From Dehalococcoidales bacterium (GTDB taxonomy: Bacteria > Chloroflexota > Dehalococcoidia > Dehalococcoidales > UBA5627), in the NCBI GenBank assembly GCA_028706995.1, contig JAQTVR010000009.1, positions 1 to 18,249 on the forward strand: a stretch of 18,249 nt of DNA. Direction: 5' to 3'. This document shows positions 8,326 through 15,124 of this stretch, piece by piece. Positions within the stretch are counted from its first letter, which is position 1; each line of letters opens with the position of its first letter. Below the pieces are notes generated by a model that was given only the letters and a program-made list of their open reading frames with translations, did no database searches and was not told where the DNA came from. A program made the translations under genes and the position numbers.

Positions 8326-8994
8326 TTAAGACCTGGGAATTATGGATACTTTACGGTCTTCACCAAAACCGACGCTCTCGGTTGAAACACCGGGATGGTC
8401 GGCTAATGCAATATGAATGATCCGCCTTTCATAAGCAGGCATAGGCTCCAGCGTAAATGACTTACCGCTATTTTCTACTTGCTCTGCCATGCGCTCCGCC
8501 AGTTCCTTCAGTACCTGGTAACGTTTGTGTTTGTATCCGTTTACATCGATTACTATCGATGGAAGTGATTCCTGCATCTTGTTAGCAGCAATGATCTTTA
8601 CAATATACTGCAAGCATGAAAGCGTCTGTCCGCGCCTGCCGATTAAAATACCCAGTTCATCACCTTCAATATTAAAAATAGATGGTGTGCTTTTATCTTC
8701 ATCATCAAGAAGGGTAACTCCTTCCTGATAATTGACCGTAGCTTCTATGCCCATTTTATCCAGGATATTCTCCAAAGTATCTTTAATGATTCCCATCGCG
8801 TTATTTTTAACGTTTATTACAGAGTCGGGGATGCTTACTCTAACCCTGGCTTCCTCAGTACCTATACCGAATACTCCGCGACTACCTTCGCTTAGAACGT
8901 CTACTTTTACCTCCTCTCGGTTTTTGCCTAGTTCTGTCAAAGCTAGTTTTATAGCCTCCTCTACTGTCCTGGCGCTCTTCTCTACCACTTTCAT
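8326..8994 (-). CDS. jag: Jag/KhpB RNA-binding protein (Jag-N, KH, R3H domains)
   Basis: A cytoplasmic RNA-binding protein of 222 residues, known from other bacteria to act with KhpA on mRNAs for cell division and wall growth, and often encoded after yidC. The Jag N-terminal domain covers about residues 1-50 (VVEKSARTVEEAI). A type II KH domain follows, with the loop IGRRGQT. The C-terminal R3H domain has the defining Arg-x3-His in RRIIH and ends in GFGEDRKVSI. I chose ATG 8994: AGGAG lies seven bases before it and the protein aligns from MKVVEKS. TTG 9021 and ATG 9009 are in frame but lack a ribosome site. The start lies inside yidC, giving a 113-nt overlap in another frame, so translation is probably coupled. 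Confidence 0.93.
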   Translation of the reverse strand: MKVVEKSARTVEEAIKLALTELGKNREEVKVDVLSEGSRGVFGIGTEEARVRVSIPDSVINVKNNAMGIIKDTLENILDKMGIEATVNYQEGVTLLDDEDKSTPSIFNIEGDELGILIGRRGQTLSCLQYIVKIIAANKMQESLPSIVIDVNGYKHKRYQVLKELAERMAEQVENSGKSFTLEPMPAYERRIIHIALADHPGVSTESVGFGEDRKVSIIPRS

Positions 8995-9868
8995 CTCCGC
9001 ACTCCTCATTCGCAGTATCAATACTAACGATATCCGCCTGCAGGGCTTTTACATCCTTATTTTTCACTTGCTCTACTTCAGCAACACGTTCCTTTAATTT
9101 TTTATCCCGCTTATCCGGCCTATTACCCCTCGAGGGATTTCTATTTATAGCAAAAGACAGTCCGCCCCAACCACCGGTAACAAAATATTGCATAACTATG
9201 GTAATTATATTGGATACTACCCAGTATAAAGCCAGTCCGCTTGGGAATGTTAAAGACAGGAAAATAAACATCAAAGGCATCATGATCAACATCGTCTGCC
9301 CTTGAGCTTTCTGTTGCGGATTTGTTGATGCTGTTGTTGACATCTTCTGCTGTACCCACATACTGGCTCCAACCAGTATAGCCAGCAGAAAGTCTGGATC
9401 TGCCAGGTTTAACCACAGAAAGTTGTCATTAACAGGTAACGCCGAATATACTATAGGCCATGAATACAGGTATTGTGATAAGTTCAGGAAGCTGTCCGGG
9501 GTCACCGCCAATACACGCATAATTGACTGATACAGCGCTATCCATATGGGCATCTGTACAAGCATCGGCAAAAGGCAACCGGCAGGACTGACCCCCGACT
9601 CTTTGTATAACTTCATCTGCTCTGCAGCCAGCTTTTGCTTATCCTTGGCATGCTTCTTTTGTAATTCAGCAATCTTGGGTTGAAGCGTTTGCATTGCCTT
9701 GGTGGCATTAAGTTGCTTGCGTGTAAGCGGATACATGACTCCACGTATAACTATAGTTAAAACGATTATGGTAAGTCCAAAACTTCCGAATAGTATATCA
9801 GACAAAGCGATGAGAACATTTATCATCGGTTGAAGCGCAACTACATCCCAGATTGCCCCTATATCCAA
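8882..9868 (-). CDS. yidC: YidC/Oxa1 family membrane protein insertase
   Basis: Inserts membrane proteins, alone or with Sec. Length is 328 residues, the short Gram-positive/monoderm type without the large periplasmic domain. Hydrophobic segments lie near residues 25-45, 98-118, 155-172 and 190-240. The conserved groove arginine is R42 in VIRGVMYPL. A charged hairpin (QTLQPKIAELQKKHAKDKQK) follows and GCLLPMLVQMPIW is typical. The C-terminal tail after about residue 250 is long and strongly basic, with 14 Arg/Lys in the last 37 residues, a form often linked to ribosome binding. The start is TTG with AAGGTGG seven bases upstream. Its last 113 bases overlap jag. No Cys lipobox is evident at the N-terminus. 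Confidence 0.95.
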   Translation of the reverse strand: MDIGAIWDVVALQPMINVLIALSDILFGSFGLTIIVLTIVIRGVMYPLTRKQLNATKAMQTLQPKIAELQKKHAKDKQKLAAEQMKLYKESGVSPAGCLLPMLVQMPIWIALYQSIMRVLAVTPDSFLNLSQYLYSWPIVYSALPVNDNFLWLNLADPDFLLAILVGASMWVQQKMSTTASTNPQQKAQGQTMLIMMPLMFIFLSLTFPSGLALYWVVSNIITIVMQYFVTGGWGGLSFAINRNPSRGNRPDKRDKKLKERVAEVEQVKNKDVKALQADIVSIDTANEECGDESGREERQDSRGGYKTSFDRTRQKPRGGKSRRSKRR

Positions 9869-9891
9869 TTTAAACCACCTTATTACATTTG

Positions 9892-11040
9892 TTAATCGAT
9901 TTCATACTGCCAGATAGTTACACCGGATTCTGCATTAACTGCATATATCTTCTCTTCGGTTTTAGTATGGATATATATAATTCCGTCGCTGCCGGTTAAC
10001 GAAGATATAACCGTCATTCCGAGACTTTTTATCAGTATACTACTTTGATTTTCCGTATTTATTGAATATATTCGCCCGTCCTGTGTAGCTACGACAACTT
10101 TTCCGCTAAGCAGTATAGGAGAAGAAGATACAGAATTTCCTAAATCTAAAGTCGTGACCAGTTTTCCATCCCGGACATCCAGAACATAAACATGTCCATC
10201 CATATTAGGAGCATAAATGTATCCATTAGCTATAACAGGAGTTGCCCAGAACCATTTTTCAGGAGGATTATCGGTACTGCTACCGGTTGAAAAACTCCAG
10301 ATTTTCTCGCCTGTATCTTCATCTATGGCATATAAACTTCGATCCAGAGACCCTATGTATATTGTGCCGTTAGAGAAAACAGGCGCTGTAATGATAGGCC
10401 CATTTGTTTGGAATGGTTCGGACCACTTTTCCTCACCGTTTCCGATATCCAGTGCATAGAGCTTTTTATCGAATGAAGCAATATATAGCGTGTCACCGCT
10501 TATAGAAGGTAGTGCCCATAATGTATCGCCCGTATCGTAATGCCAGACTATTTCCTGAGTAGCTATATTAAGTGCGGCTACAACACCGCCAACTGCGCCG
10601 AAATAGATAATGCCGTTATTTATTAATAATCCACCAATAATTCCCTGCACATAACCCTCTGACGGATATGTCCATAGAAGATTCCCGTTATCGACATTAA
10701 ATGCATGGATTTTACCGGAGTATGTCCCCAGGTAAACAATCCCGTTATCTACTACTGGATTTGCATATACGACCGAAGAGGCGGTACCTGTCCCGCAGCT
10801 GGCGCCGCCCGAAGAAGCATCTTCAGGTAAACCCCTTTCCCACTTAGCCACACCATTGCTCGAATTTATAGCTGCTAAGCTACCTGCAGAAGCCACGTAG
10901 ACAGTACCGCTGTCTACTGTGGAACCTGACCAGCCCGAAGCTCCGGTACGTGAAACACAACTGGCGGAGCTTAATATAACAACTAAAAGGGCAGCGATTA
11001 AAAGTGCCTTACCTAATAAAATACCTTTATTTTTTCTCAT
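9892..11040 (-). CDS. PQQ-type beta-propeller protein, probable lipoprotein, in yidC operon
   Basis: A secreted protein of 382 residues. A basic start and hydrophobic stretch (residues 1-24) lead to ILSSASC28, a possible but atypical lipobox since position -3 is Ser. After this come eight repeats of the PQQ/beta-propeller type, with the pattern G-x-[IV]-Y-x(7-9)-[IL]-x-A-[IL]-[ND]-x3-G-x3-W; clear copies include GIVYLGTYSGK, GIIYFGAVGGV, DTLYIASFDKK and GTIYIGSLDRS. This fits an eight-bladed propeller, as in BamB and PQQ enzymes. No sign of enzyme residues; the repeat by itself does not show PQQ binding. It lies 35 bases after yidD and 23 bases before yidC, so a role in folding or quality control of exported proteins is plausible but inferred. 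Confidence 0.85.
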   Translation of the reverse strand: MRKNKGILLGKALLIAALLVVILSSASCVSRTGASGWSGSTVDSGTVYVASAGSLAAINSSNGVAKWERGLPEDASSGGASCGTGTASSVVYANPVVDNGIVYLGTYSGKIHAFNVDNGNLLWTYPSEGYVQGIIGGLLINNGIIYFGAVGGVVAALNIATQEIVWHYDTGDTLWALPSISGDTLYIASFDKKLYALDIGNGEEKWSEPFQTNGPIITAPVFSNGTIYIGSLDRSLYAIDEDTGEKIWSFSTGSSTDNPPEKWFWATPVIANGYIYAPNMDGHVYVLDVRDGKLVTTLDLGNSVSSSPILLSGKVVVATQDGRIYSINTENQSSILIKSLGMTVISSLTGSDGIIYIHTKTEEKIYAVNAESGVTIWQYEID

Positions 11041-11075
11041 AACACTTCTCTATATTTATTCCGTTGAGTAACCTG

Positions 11076-11294
11076 CTATTTAACATCAGGGACAGGGTCG
11101 TAGCCGCCATCATGCCACGGATGGCAGCGGGCGATTCTTCTCGTGCCTAACAGTATACCCCTGAAAACACCGAATTTCGAAATTGCCTCGTAAGTATATT
11201 GAGAGCATGTGGGTAAATAGCGACAGGAAGAAGGCAAAATCCTTGATATTGTTAATTGATAGAACCTAATTTGCGCCAGGGCGAGTCTCTTCAT
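11076..11294 (-). CDS. yidD: Membrane protein insertion efficiency factor YidD
   Basis: A protein of 72 residues, usual for the family. The family motifs are complete: PSSCRYLPTCSQYTYEA (C24, C30) and RCHPWHDGGYDPVP (C57). An amphipathic N-terminal helix likely holds it at the inner face of the membrane, where it helps YidC-dependent insertion. It starts inside rnpA, with a 29-base overlap, and a GGAG lies just upstream of the ATG, so it is translationally coupled to rnpA. Confidence 0.95.
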   Translation of the reverse strand: MKRLALAQIRFYQLTISRILPSSCRYLPTCSQYTYEAISKFGVFRGILLGTRRIARCHPWHDGGYDPVPDVK

Positions 11295-11628
11295 GATTCT
11301 CCATTATTATCCCGGCTTGAGACATCAACCTCTTGACCAGGTTTTCAACTTCATGATATCCGCTACCAGATATTCCCGAACGTGTAATGAAGATTAAATC
11401 CCATCCCGGTTTTATCCGCATTTGTCTTAGTATTTCACGTAACAAACGCTTGGTTCTATTACGAACCACCGCATTTCCTACCCGTCTGCTGACTACAAAG
11501 CCATACCGGGAGTATTCCAAATCGTTAGACAAGGTTTTTATCACTAACAATCTACTCCCCCATGGCTTCCCCTTTTTATGAATTAACATATAATCTTTGG
11601 TCATGGTAATACTTTCTTTTCTCTTCAT
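11266..11628 (-). CDS. rnpA: Ribonuclease P protein component
   Basis: The protein cofactor of RNase P, which trims the 5' ends of precursor tRNAs. Length is 120 residues. The RNR signature RNRTKRLLRE lies at residues 56-65, preceded by YGFVVSRRVGNAVV. The N-terminal part (before about 20) is divergent and lacks the usual basic RL-x-F block. The start is uncertain: ATG 11628 and the GTG just before it (11631) both lie on a poor ribosome site; ATG 11604 is another option. It follows rpmH, the usual partner, and overlaps yidD. Confidence 0.92.
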   Translation of the reverse strand: MKRKESITMTKDYMLIHKKGKPWGSRLLVIKTLSNDLEYSRYGFVVSRRVGNAVVRNRTKRLLREILRQMRIKPGWDLIFITRSGISGSGYHEVENLVKRLMSQAGIIMENHEETRPGAN

Positions 11629-11664
11629 CACCTGTATATTATCGTTAAAGACATCTTTTTACAA

Positions 11665-11692
11665 ATTATAAACGCTTGTTTGAAATAGTCAG
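11665..11692 (-). promoter_or_regulatory. Possible internal promoter upstream of rnpA
   Basis: On the minus strand: CTGACT (11687-11692), 16-base spacer, perfect TATAAT (11665-11670), in the 98-base gap between rpmH and rnpA. It could raise expression of rnpA-yidD-propeller-yidC-jag separately from the ribosomal genes. Confidence 0.45.
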
Positions 11693-11726
11693 AGGGAGAT
11701 ATATGAATATTGTATTTATAAAACAG

Positions 11727-11867
11727 TTATACAACGGTTAAACGCTTGCGCCCCTTAAGCCGCCTTGCTTTTAACACAGCTCTTCCACCGCGTGAACTCA
11801 TCCTGGCCAAAAAGCCATGCTCTCTTTTCCTGGGAATTTTCTTCGGTTGAAATGTCCTCTTTGGCAC
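11727..11867 (-). CDS. rpmH: 50S ribosomal protein L34
   Basis: A ribosomal protein of 46 residues, very basic. The sequence begins MPKRTFQPK and continues through KREHGFLARMSSRGGRAVL to the C-terminal KGRKRLTV, which is the L34 pattern over its whole length. The start is GTG at 11865-11867 with AAGGAG seven bases upstream; the stop is TAA at 11727-11729. It precedes rnpA, the normal bacterial order. Confidence 0.97.
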   Translation of the reverse strand: MPKRTFQPKKIPRKREHGFLARMSSRGGRAVLKARRLKGRKRLTVV

Positions 11868-11887
11868 TATAAACTCCTTAATAAATG

Positions 11888-11916
11888 ATAACCTATCTTT
11901 GCTGCAGTGCTGTCAA
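11888..11916 (-). promoter_or_regulatory. Candidate promoter upstream of rpmH
   Basis: On the minus strand a perfect TTGACA (11911-11916) lies 45-50 bases before the rpmH start. With a 17-base spacer the -10 box would be GGTTAT (11888-11893), a poor match; a better TATCAT lies at a 20-base spacing. No terminator is visible between rpsR and rpmH, so read-through from rpsF-ssb-rpsR is also likely. Confidence 0.3.
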
Positions 11917-12029
11917 CCTGTATATATCGAGAATTAATAACGCCGCAAACTATGATAGAATTTCTTTTTATTTAAACTAACCCAAATACTTTTTACAGGA
12001 AATTCTGGATTATGAAATAACAGTATTTA

Positions 12030-12443
12030 TTATTCCGTCTTGGGATTCTCAGCTTCTACCTGCGCTATTACAGGCTCCGCCTGCTTGCTTTCTACCTTAG
12101 GCTCTGTTTTTACGTTTTCACTTTTAATTACAGGTCTCAACGAGGCAACGTCCCCCATCCTGCTTATATGCTCGGGAGCAAATGGCAACAAAGCTATATG
12201 GCGTGCTCTTTTTATAGCTATAGCTAAGGCGCGCTGATGTTTAGCACAGGTACCCGTTCTGCGGCGCGGCTCTATCTTTCCCCTATCCGAAATATAAGAA
12301 CTTAATACAAAGCTATCCTTGTATTCTATTTCTTTAATTTTACCGGTACAGAATGAGCAGACCCTGCGTCTCGGAGCAAATTTACTACCGCTTCTCCATG
12401 AACCAGTTTTAGCTTTTGTGTTGGTAACTATTCGTCTAGCCAC
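12030..12443 (-). CDS. rpsR: 30S ribosomal protein S18 with C-terminal extension
   Basis: S18 binds the platform of the small subunit next to S6. Length is 137 residues against about 75-90 usual. The core (about 24-93) carries RRRVCSFC, KIEPRRRTGTCAKHQR and LAIAIKRARHIALLPF. It is the zinc-binding form, with C29, C32, C66 and H69. After LLPFAPEH comes an extension of about 44 residues rich in Glu, Lys, Val and Pro (94-137), probably disordered. The start is GTG 12443 with GAGG about 11 bases upstream. It follows ssb, in the usual rpsF-ssb-rpsR order. Confidence 0.96.
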   Translation of the reverse strand: MARRIVTNTKAKTGSWRSGSKFAPRRRVCSFCTGKIKEIEYKDSFVLSSYISDRGKIEPRRRTGTCAKHQRALAIAIKRARHIALLPFAPEHISRMGDVASLRPVIKSENVKTEPKVESKQAEPVIAQVEAENPKTE

Positions 12444-12489
12444 TAGTTATTATTCCTCTATACTATATTATTTTATTTTTCTATCTTAT

Positions 12490-12897
12490 TTAAAACGGAA
12501 TGTCGTCCGGTTCTATTTCAACGGTCTCAGGCTCATCAACCTTTTCATCTCCCATTGGCGCTGAAGATTGCCTGTCCAGGAATGTTACCCTGTTGGCTAT
12601 TACTTCAGTTCTATAACGCTTTTGCCCGTCCTGCCCTTCCCAACTACGATTATGTAACCTACCCTCGACATATACAAGCCTGCCCTTAGCCAGGAACTGG
12701 TTACATTGTTCCGCCAGTTTATTCCATGTTACCACCGTAAACCAGTCTGTCTCTTGTTTGCGTTCACCTTCGGGAGTGGTGTAGACCCGGTTGGTGGCAA
12801 CTCGAAAAGATGTTACTGGATTCCCGTTCGGAGTAAAACGCATTTCAGGATCACTACCTACATTACCAATAATCATTACTTTATTAAGATTTGCCAT
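12490..12897 (-). CDS. ssb: Single-stranded DNA-binding protein
   Basis: Coats single-stranded DNA in replication, repair and recombination. Length is 135 residues: an OB fold (about 1-108) starting MANLNKVMIIGNVGSDPEMR with the conserved TDWFTVVTWNKLAE, then a short acidic linker and the C-terminal tip DDIPF, which binds partner proteins. The linker is unusually short. It lies between rpsF and rpsR in the same direction; spacing suggests one transcript. Confidence 0.97.
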   Translation of the reverse strand: MANLNKVMIIGNVGSDPEMRFTPNGNPVTSFRVATNRVYTTPEGERKQETDWFTVVTWNKLAEQCNQFLAKGRLVYVEGRLHNRSWEGQDGQKRYRTEVIANRVTFLDRQSSAPMGDEKVDEPETVEIEPDDIPF

Positions 12898-12940
12898 CCT
12901 ACCTAATCTCCTTTTCTCTTATCTTACTCGAGATATAATA

Positions 12941-13306
12941 TCACTTATCTGATTTTATCAGTATATGTCGCGTGATATCTTCAGAAATACGCAACTTTGC
13001 TTCTAAAACATTACTCTGGGATGGTTTTAAAACAAAACGGGACAAAACATAATGCCCTTCATTAAGGCCTTTAATCGGATAAGCCAGCTTTCTCCTTCCC
13101 CATTGCTCGATACCTGAGATTTCGCCACCCAGGGTTGTTATACTCTGGCTTATTCCGTTTATGATAGTCTCCAATTTTTCTTCAGCAGCCCCGGGATTGA
13201 GCACCAGTACCAATTCATAATTTCGTCCCCGCTCAACTTCGCCGGATGCTAATTCATTTATCGCATCTCTTCTTTTTTCTTTATTTATTTTCGTTGCTCT
13301 TGGCAC
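12941..13306 (-). CDS. rpsF: 30S ribosomal protein S6 with N-terminal extension
   Basis: S6 forms a heterodimer with S18 on the small subunit. The S6 fold begins at RNYELVLVLNP (about residue 28) and includes IEQWGRRKLAYPI and GHYVLSRF. Length is 121 residues against about 95-100 usual, because of an extra basic/charged N-terminal segment (1-27). The extension appears real: GTG 13306 has AGGGGAT seven bases upstream, and no good ribosome site lies nearer the core. First gene of the long minus-strand run; its promoter is at 13336-13365. Confidence 0.95.
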   Translation of the reverse strand: MPRATKINKEKRRDAINELASGEVERGRNYELVLVLNPGAAEEKLETIINGISQSITTLGGEISGIEQWGRRKLAYPIKGLNEGHYVLSRFVLKPSQSNVLEAKLRISEDITRHILIKSDK

Positions 13307-13335
13307 TACTTATCCCCTTGAAAATTTTATTTTTC

Positions 13336-13365
13336 ATTATAGCACACATAAACATTGGTAAACAA
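13336..13365 (-). promoter_or_regulatory. Extended -10 promoter of the rpsF operon
   Basis: On the minus strand: TTGTTT (13360-13365), 18-base spacer ending TGC, perfect TATAAT (13336-13341). The TG one base before the -10 box marks an extended -10 element, which offsets the modest -35 box. Predicted start is about 20-25 bases before the rpsF GTG. Confidence 0.75.
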
Positions 13366-13374
13366 CGCGCTACC

Positions 13375-13392
13375 AGTATAAAAAACTTATAC
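13375..13392. repeat. Short perfect inverted repeat upstream of the rpsF promoter
   Basis: AGTATAA, four-base spacer AAAC, TTATACT: seven-base arms, centred about 20 bases beyond the rpsF -35 box. It could be an operator or simply AT-rich symmetry. It has no T run and is too weak to terminate transcription. Confidence 0.4.
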
Positions 13393-13445
13393 TACAAATT
13401 TTGCGTATTTATTTATCGTAAATATATTAGTATCGTGAATACCAT

Positions 13446-13474
13446 TTGACACAGTTTTACAACCTTGATAGACT
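13446..13474 (+). promoter_or_regulatory. Promoter of tRNA-Asp
   Basis: TTGACA (13446-13451), 17-base spacer, TAGACT (13469-13474). Predicted start near 13481, about 36 bases before the mature tRNA. Confidence 0.65.
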
Positions 13475-13516
13475 TTATAAGCATTAGATTTTCTCCGGGA
13501 ATAATGCATCTTACAA

Positions 13517-13590
13517 GGCCCCGTGGTGTAGCGGTCAAACATGCCACCCTGTCACGGTGGAGATCGGGGGTTCGAATCCCCCCGGGGTCG
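13517..13590 (+). tRNA. tRNA-Asp (anticodon GTC)
   Basis: A 74-base cloverleaf. The acceptor arm GGCCCCG pairs with CGGGGTC with one G-T pair, discriminator G. The anticodon stem CCACC/GGTGG encloses CTGTCAC with anticodon GTC at 13551-13553. The T arm is CGGGGG-TTCGAAT-CCCCCC. The 3' CCA is not encoded. It stands alone, with its own promoter, divergent from rpsF. Confidence 0.98.
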
Positions 13591-13626
13591 CTTCCAATAT
13601 CTTTAACGTGACAATCATAAGATAAT

Positions 13627-13902
13627 TTGAAAAATGGTTCCAATTCTGGTTTAGGTTGGATTGCCACCACTTTACTACCGTTATCTAATCTTATTCCCTC
13701 AAATAGTGTTTTAGCAATTTTGTTTTGCTGTTTAGACTCCTTATATATTCAATTTTTTTTGCCGTTACAATTAGGAACGGCATGGTTTTATGTAGGTCTT
13801 GTTCTTTGTGTATTAGGGATGATTATATGGACAATAGCTATAGTGAATATCGCCGATATCCCACTCGAGGAGCCGTAGACCAAGGGGCTATATCGCTATT
13901 CA
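13627..13902 (+). pseudogene. Remnant of an isoprenylcysteine methyltransferase-like membrane protein
   Basis: An open frame of 83 codons (TTG 13627 to TAG 13878) without a ribosome site. It encodes two hydrophobic segments and LGTAWFYVGLVLCVLGMII followed by PLEEP. Past the TAG the same frame continues TKGLYRYS. Together these resemble the PLDEPVTKGLYRYSRHPMY region of ICMT-family methyltransferases, with the stop where a residue such as Val is expected. The match ends abruptly at RYS (near 13902), before the RHPMY motif and the catalytic C-terminal half. The 5' end is also missing. I read it as a fragment truncated at both ends with an internal nonsense codon. Family assignment is from pattern memory. 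Confidence 0.6.
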
Positions 13903-14033
13903 ATTTCATGGGTTCTCCCGCAATGAGGACACTGTATTTCGGACCCTTTATAACCCGGGGGCACCCGTAACTTGGTTCCACATTGGCATTGACAGTTTTA
14001 TAATTACAGAGTTTCCACATCATGTCGAAGGTC
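13896..14033 (-). pseudogene. Frameshifted zinc-ribbon tail of htpX
   Basis: Beyond the htpX stop the minus strand still looks coding. In one frame it reads SRETFDMMWKLCNYKTVN; in another it reads CQCGTKLRVPPGYKG and then QCPHCGRTHEIE to a TAG at 13896. The second part is a zinc ribbon with a CxC and a CxxC pair. Removing one G from the GGG run (plus-strand CCC at 14042-14044) and adding one base between 13987 and 13988 gives a single continuous frame joined to HtpX. There is no start codon for the ribbon on its own. Either the gene has two opposite indels or the assembly has two errors. Confidence 0.65.
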
Positions 14034-15104
14034 TCACGACTCCCTTGTGAGCCTATCAGGCTCATCATCGCTGGTTTCGGTAGTTATTGCTTGATATGAA
14101 GTCCCTGATAAAGACATCGTAGCGGCGGGTATAACCCCACCCCCTCCTTTGTGAACATGCCTGTAGGCTTTATCGTAATCCACAAAGGAAGCACCTCCTC
14201 CCATTGATCGGAGAATACGAATCCTTTCCATAATCGGCGGATGCGTACTGGTTAGTTCACCGGCTGATAAACCCTTTTTCCGAAAAGGATTGATTATATA
14301 CATCGGGGCTGTTGCCTTATTGGCCGATTTTAACTGCCTGGCTGAAGCCCCCAGTTTCTCAAGGGCGGAAGCCAATCCTTCCGGGTACCTGGTATATAAC
14401 GCTGCGGAGGCATCAGCCAAGTACTCCCGTTTCCTAGATACGGCAAAATATATCAACTGCGCGAAAATAGGCGCCATTATCATCAGTACAAGCGCAATGA
14501 CCATTATTATCGCCTGGCCGGCACCACCTCCGCCTGATGATGAATTTCTTCTTGAACCGCCACCACCAAAGATCATTATCCTGGAGGCATACCAGGATAA
14601 CATCACTATCGCACCCAGGAGTACGCTGACCATAGCCATCAGCAATACATCGCGATTCTTTATATGAGATAGCTCATGAGCCATTACCCCCTGCAATTCA
14701 TCGCGATTCAGCTGTTGTAATAATCCTGAAGTAATAGCTACAGCGCACTTATTCGGGTCTCTGCCTGTAGCGAAAGCATTTAGTGAAGTGTCATCAATAA
14801 TATAAATATCGGGGGTTTTGGGCAATCCGGAAGCGATCCGCATCTCTTCAACTATATTATACAACCTCGGATGGTCATCATGACTTATTTTTTTTGCACC
14901 TGCCGAAGCCAATAGAATCCTATCCCCCTGGAAATAAGCAACAAGTGTCATAATTGCCCATATAATAAGTGCAATTAATAAGCCGGCTATCCCGCTATCG
15001 AAGAAATATAATCCAATGAAATAACCTATGAGAAACAGGAATATACCCATTACAATAACGAGAACTACCGACCTTATCCGGTTGGATCTGATCTGCTCCC
15101 ACAT
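14034..15104 (-). CDS. htpX: M48-family membrane zinc metalloprotease HtpX
   Basis: A membrane protease that degrades misfolded membrane proteins. Length is 356 residues. Two N-terminal membrane segments (about 12-34 and 38-58) come first. The catalytic motif is H143-E-L-S-H147 in MAHELSHIKN; the third zinc ligand is E227 in SRKREYLADASA. Two more hydrophobic segments (about 155-173 and 198-222) are separated by a Gly/Ser-rich loop. STHPPIMERI is typical of the family's end. After about residue 310 the sequence is unusual, and the frame ends at TGA 14034 just where a zinc-ribbon tail would begin. The peptidase domain is intact. It follows lemA by 20 bases, a common pair. The ribosome site is weak (GGAG, 12 bases away). 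Confidence 0.94.
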   Translation of the reverse strand: MWEQIRSNRIRSVVLVIVMGIFLFLIGYFIGLYFFDSGIAGLLIALIIWAIMTLVAYFQGDRILLASAGAKKISHDDHPRLYNIVEEMRIASGLPKTPDIYIIDDTSLNAFATGRDPNKCAVAITSGLLQQLNRDELQGVMAHELSHIKNRDVLLMAMVSVLLGAIVMLSWYASRIMIFGGGGSRRNSSSGGGGAGQAIIMVIALVLMIMAPIFAQLIYFAVSRKREYLADASAALYTRYPEGLASALEKLGASARQLKSANKATAPMYIINPFRKKGLSAGELTSTHPPIMERIRILRSMGGGASFVDYDKAYRHVHKGGGGVIPAATMSLSGTSYQAITTETSDDEPDRLTRES

Positions 15105-15124
15105 ACAGTACTATTTCTCCAATC

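Noticed and set aside
8995..9021. Longer jag start at TTG 9021 or ATG 9009
   Set aside because: Neither has a ribosome site; AGGAG is placed correctly only for ATG 8994, where the family alignment begins.
11700..11760. Origin of replication near rpmH, as in many bacteria
   Set aside because: No cluster of DnaA boxes (TTATCCACA-like) and no dnaA or dnaN gene; a single TTATACAAC is not enough.
13838..14068. A 76-codon minus-strand open frame at the end of htpX
   Set aside because: Only its middle part is coding-like, and that part belongs to the frameshifted htpX tail; it has no ribosome site of its own.
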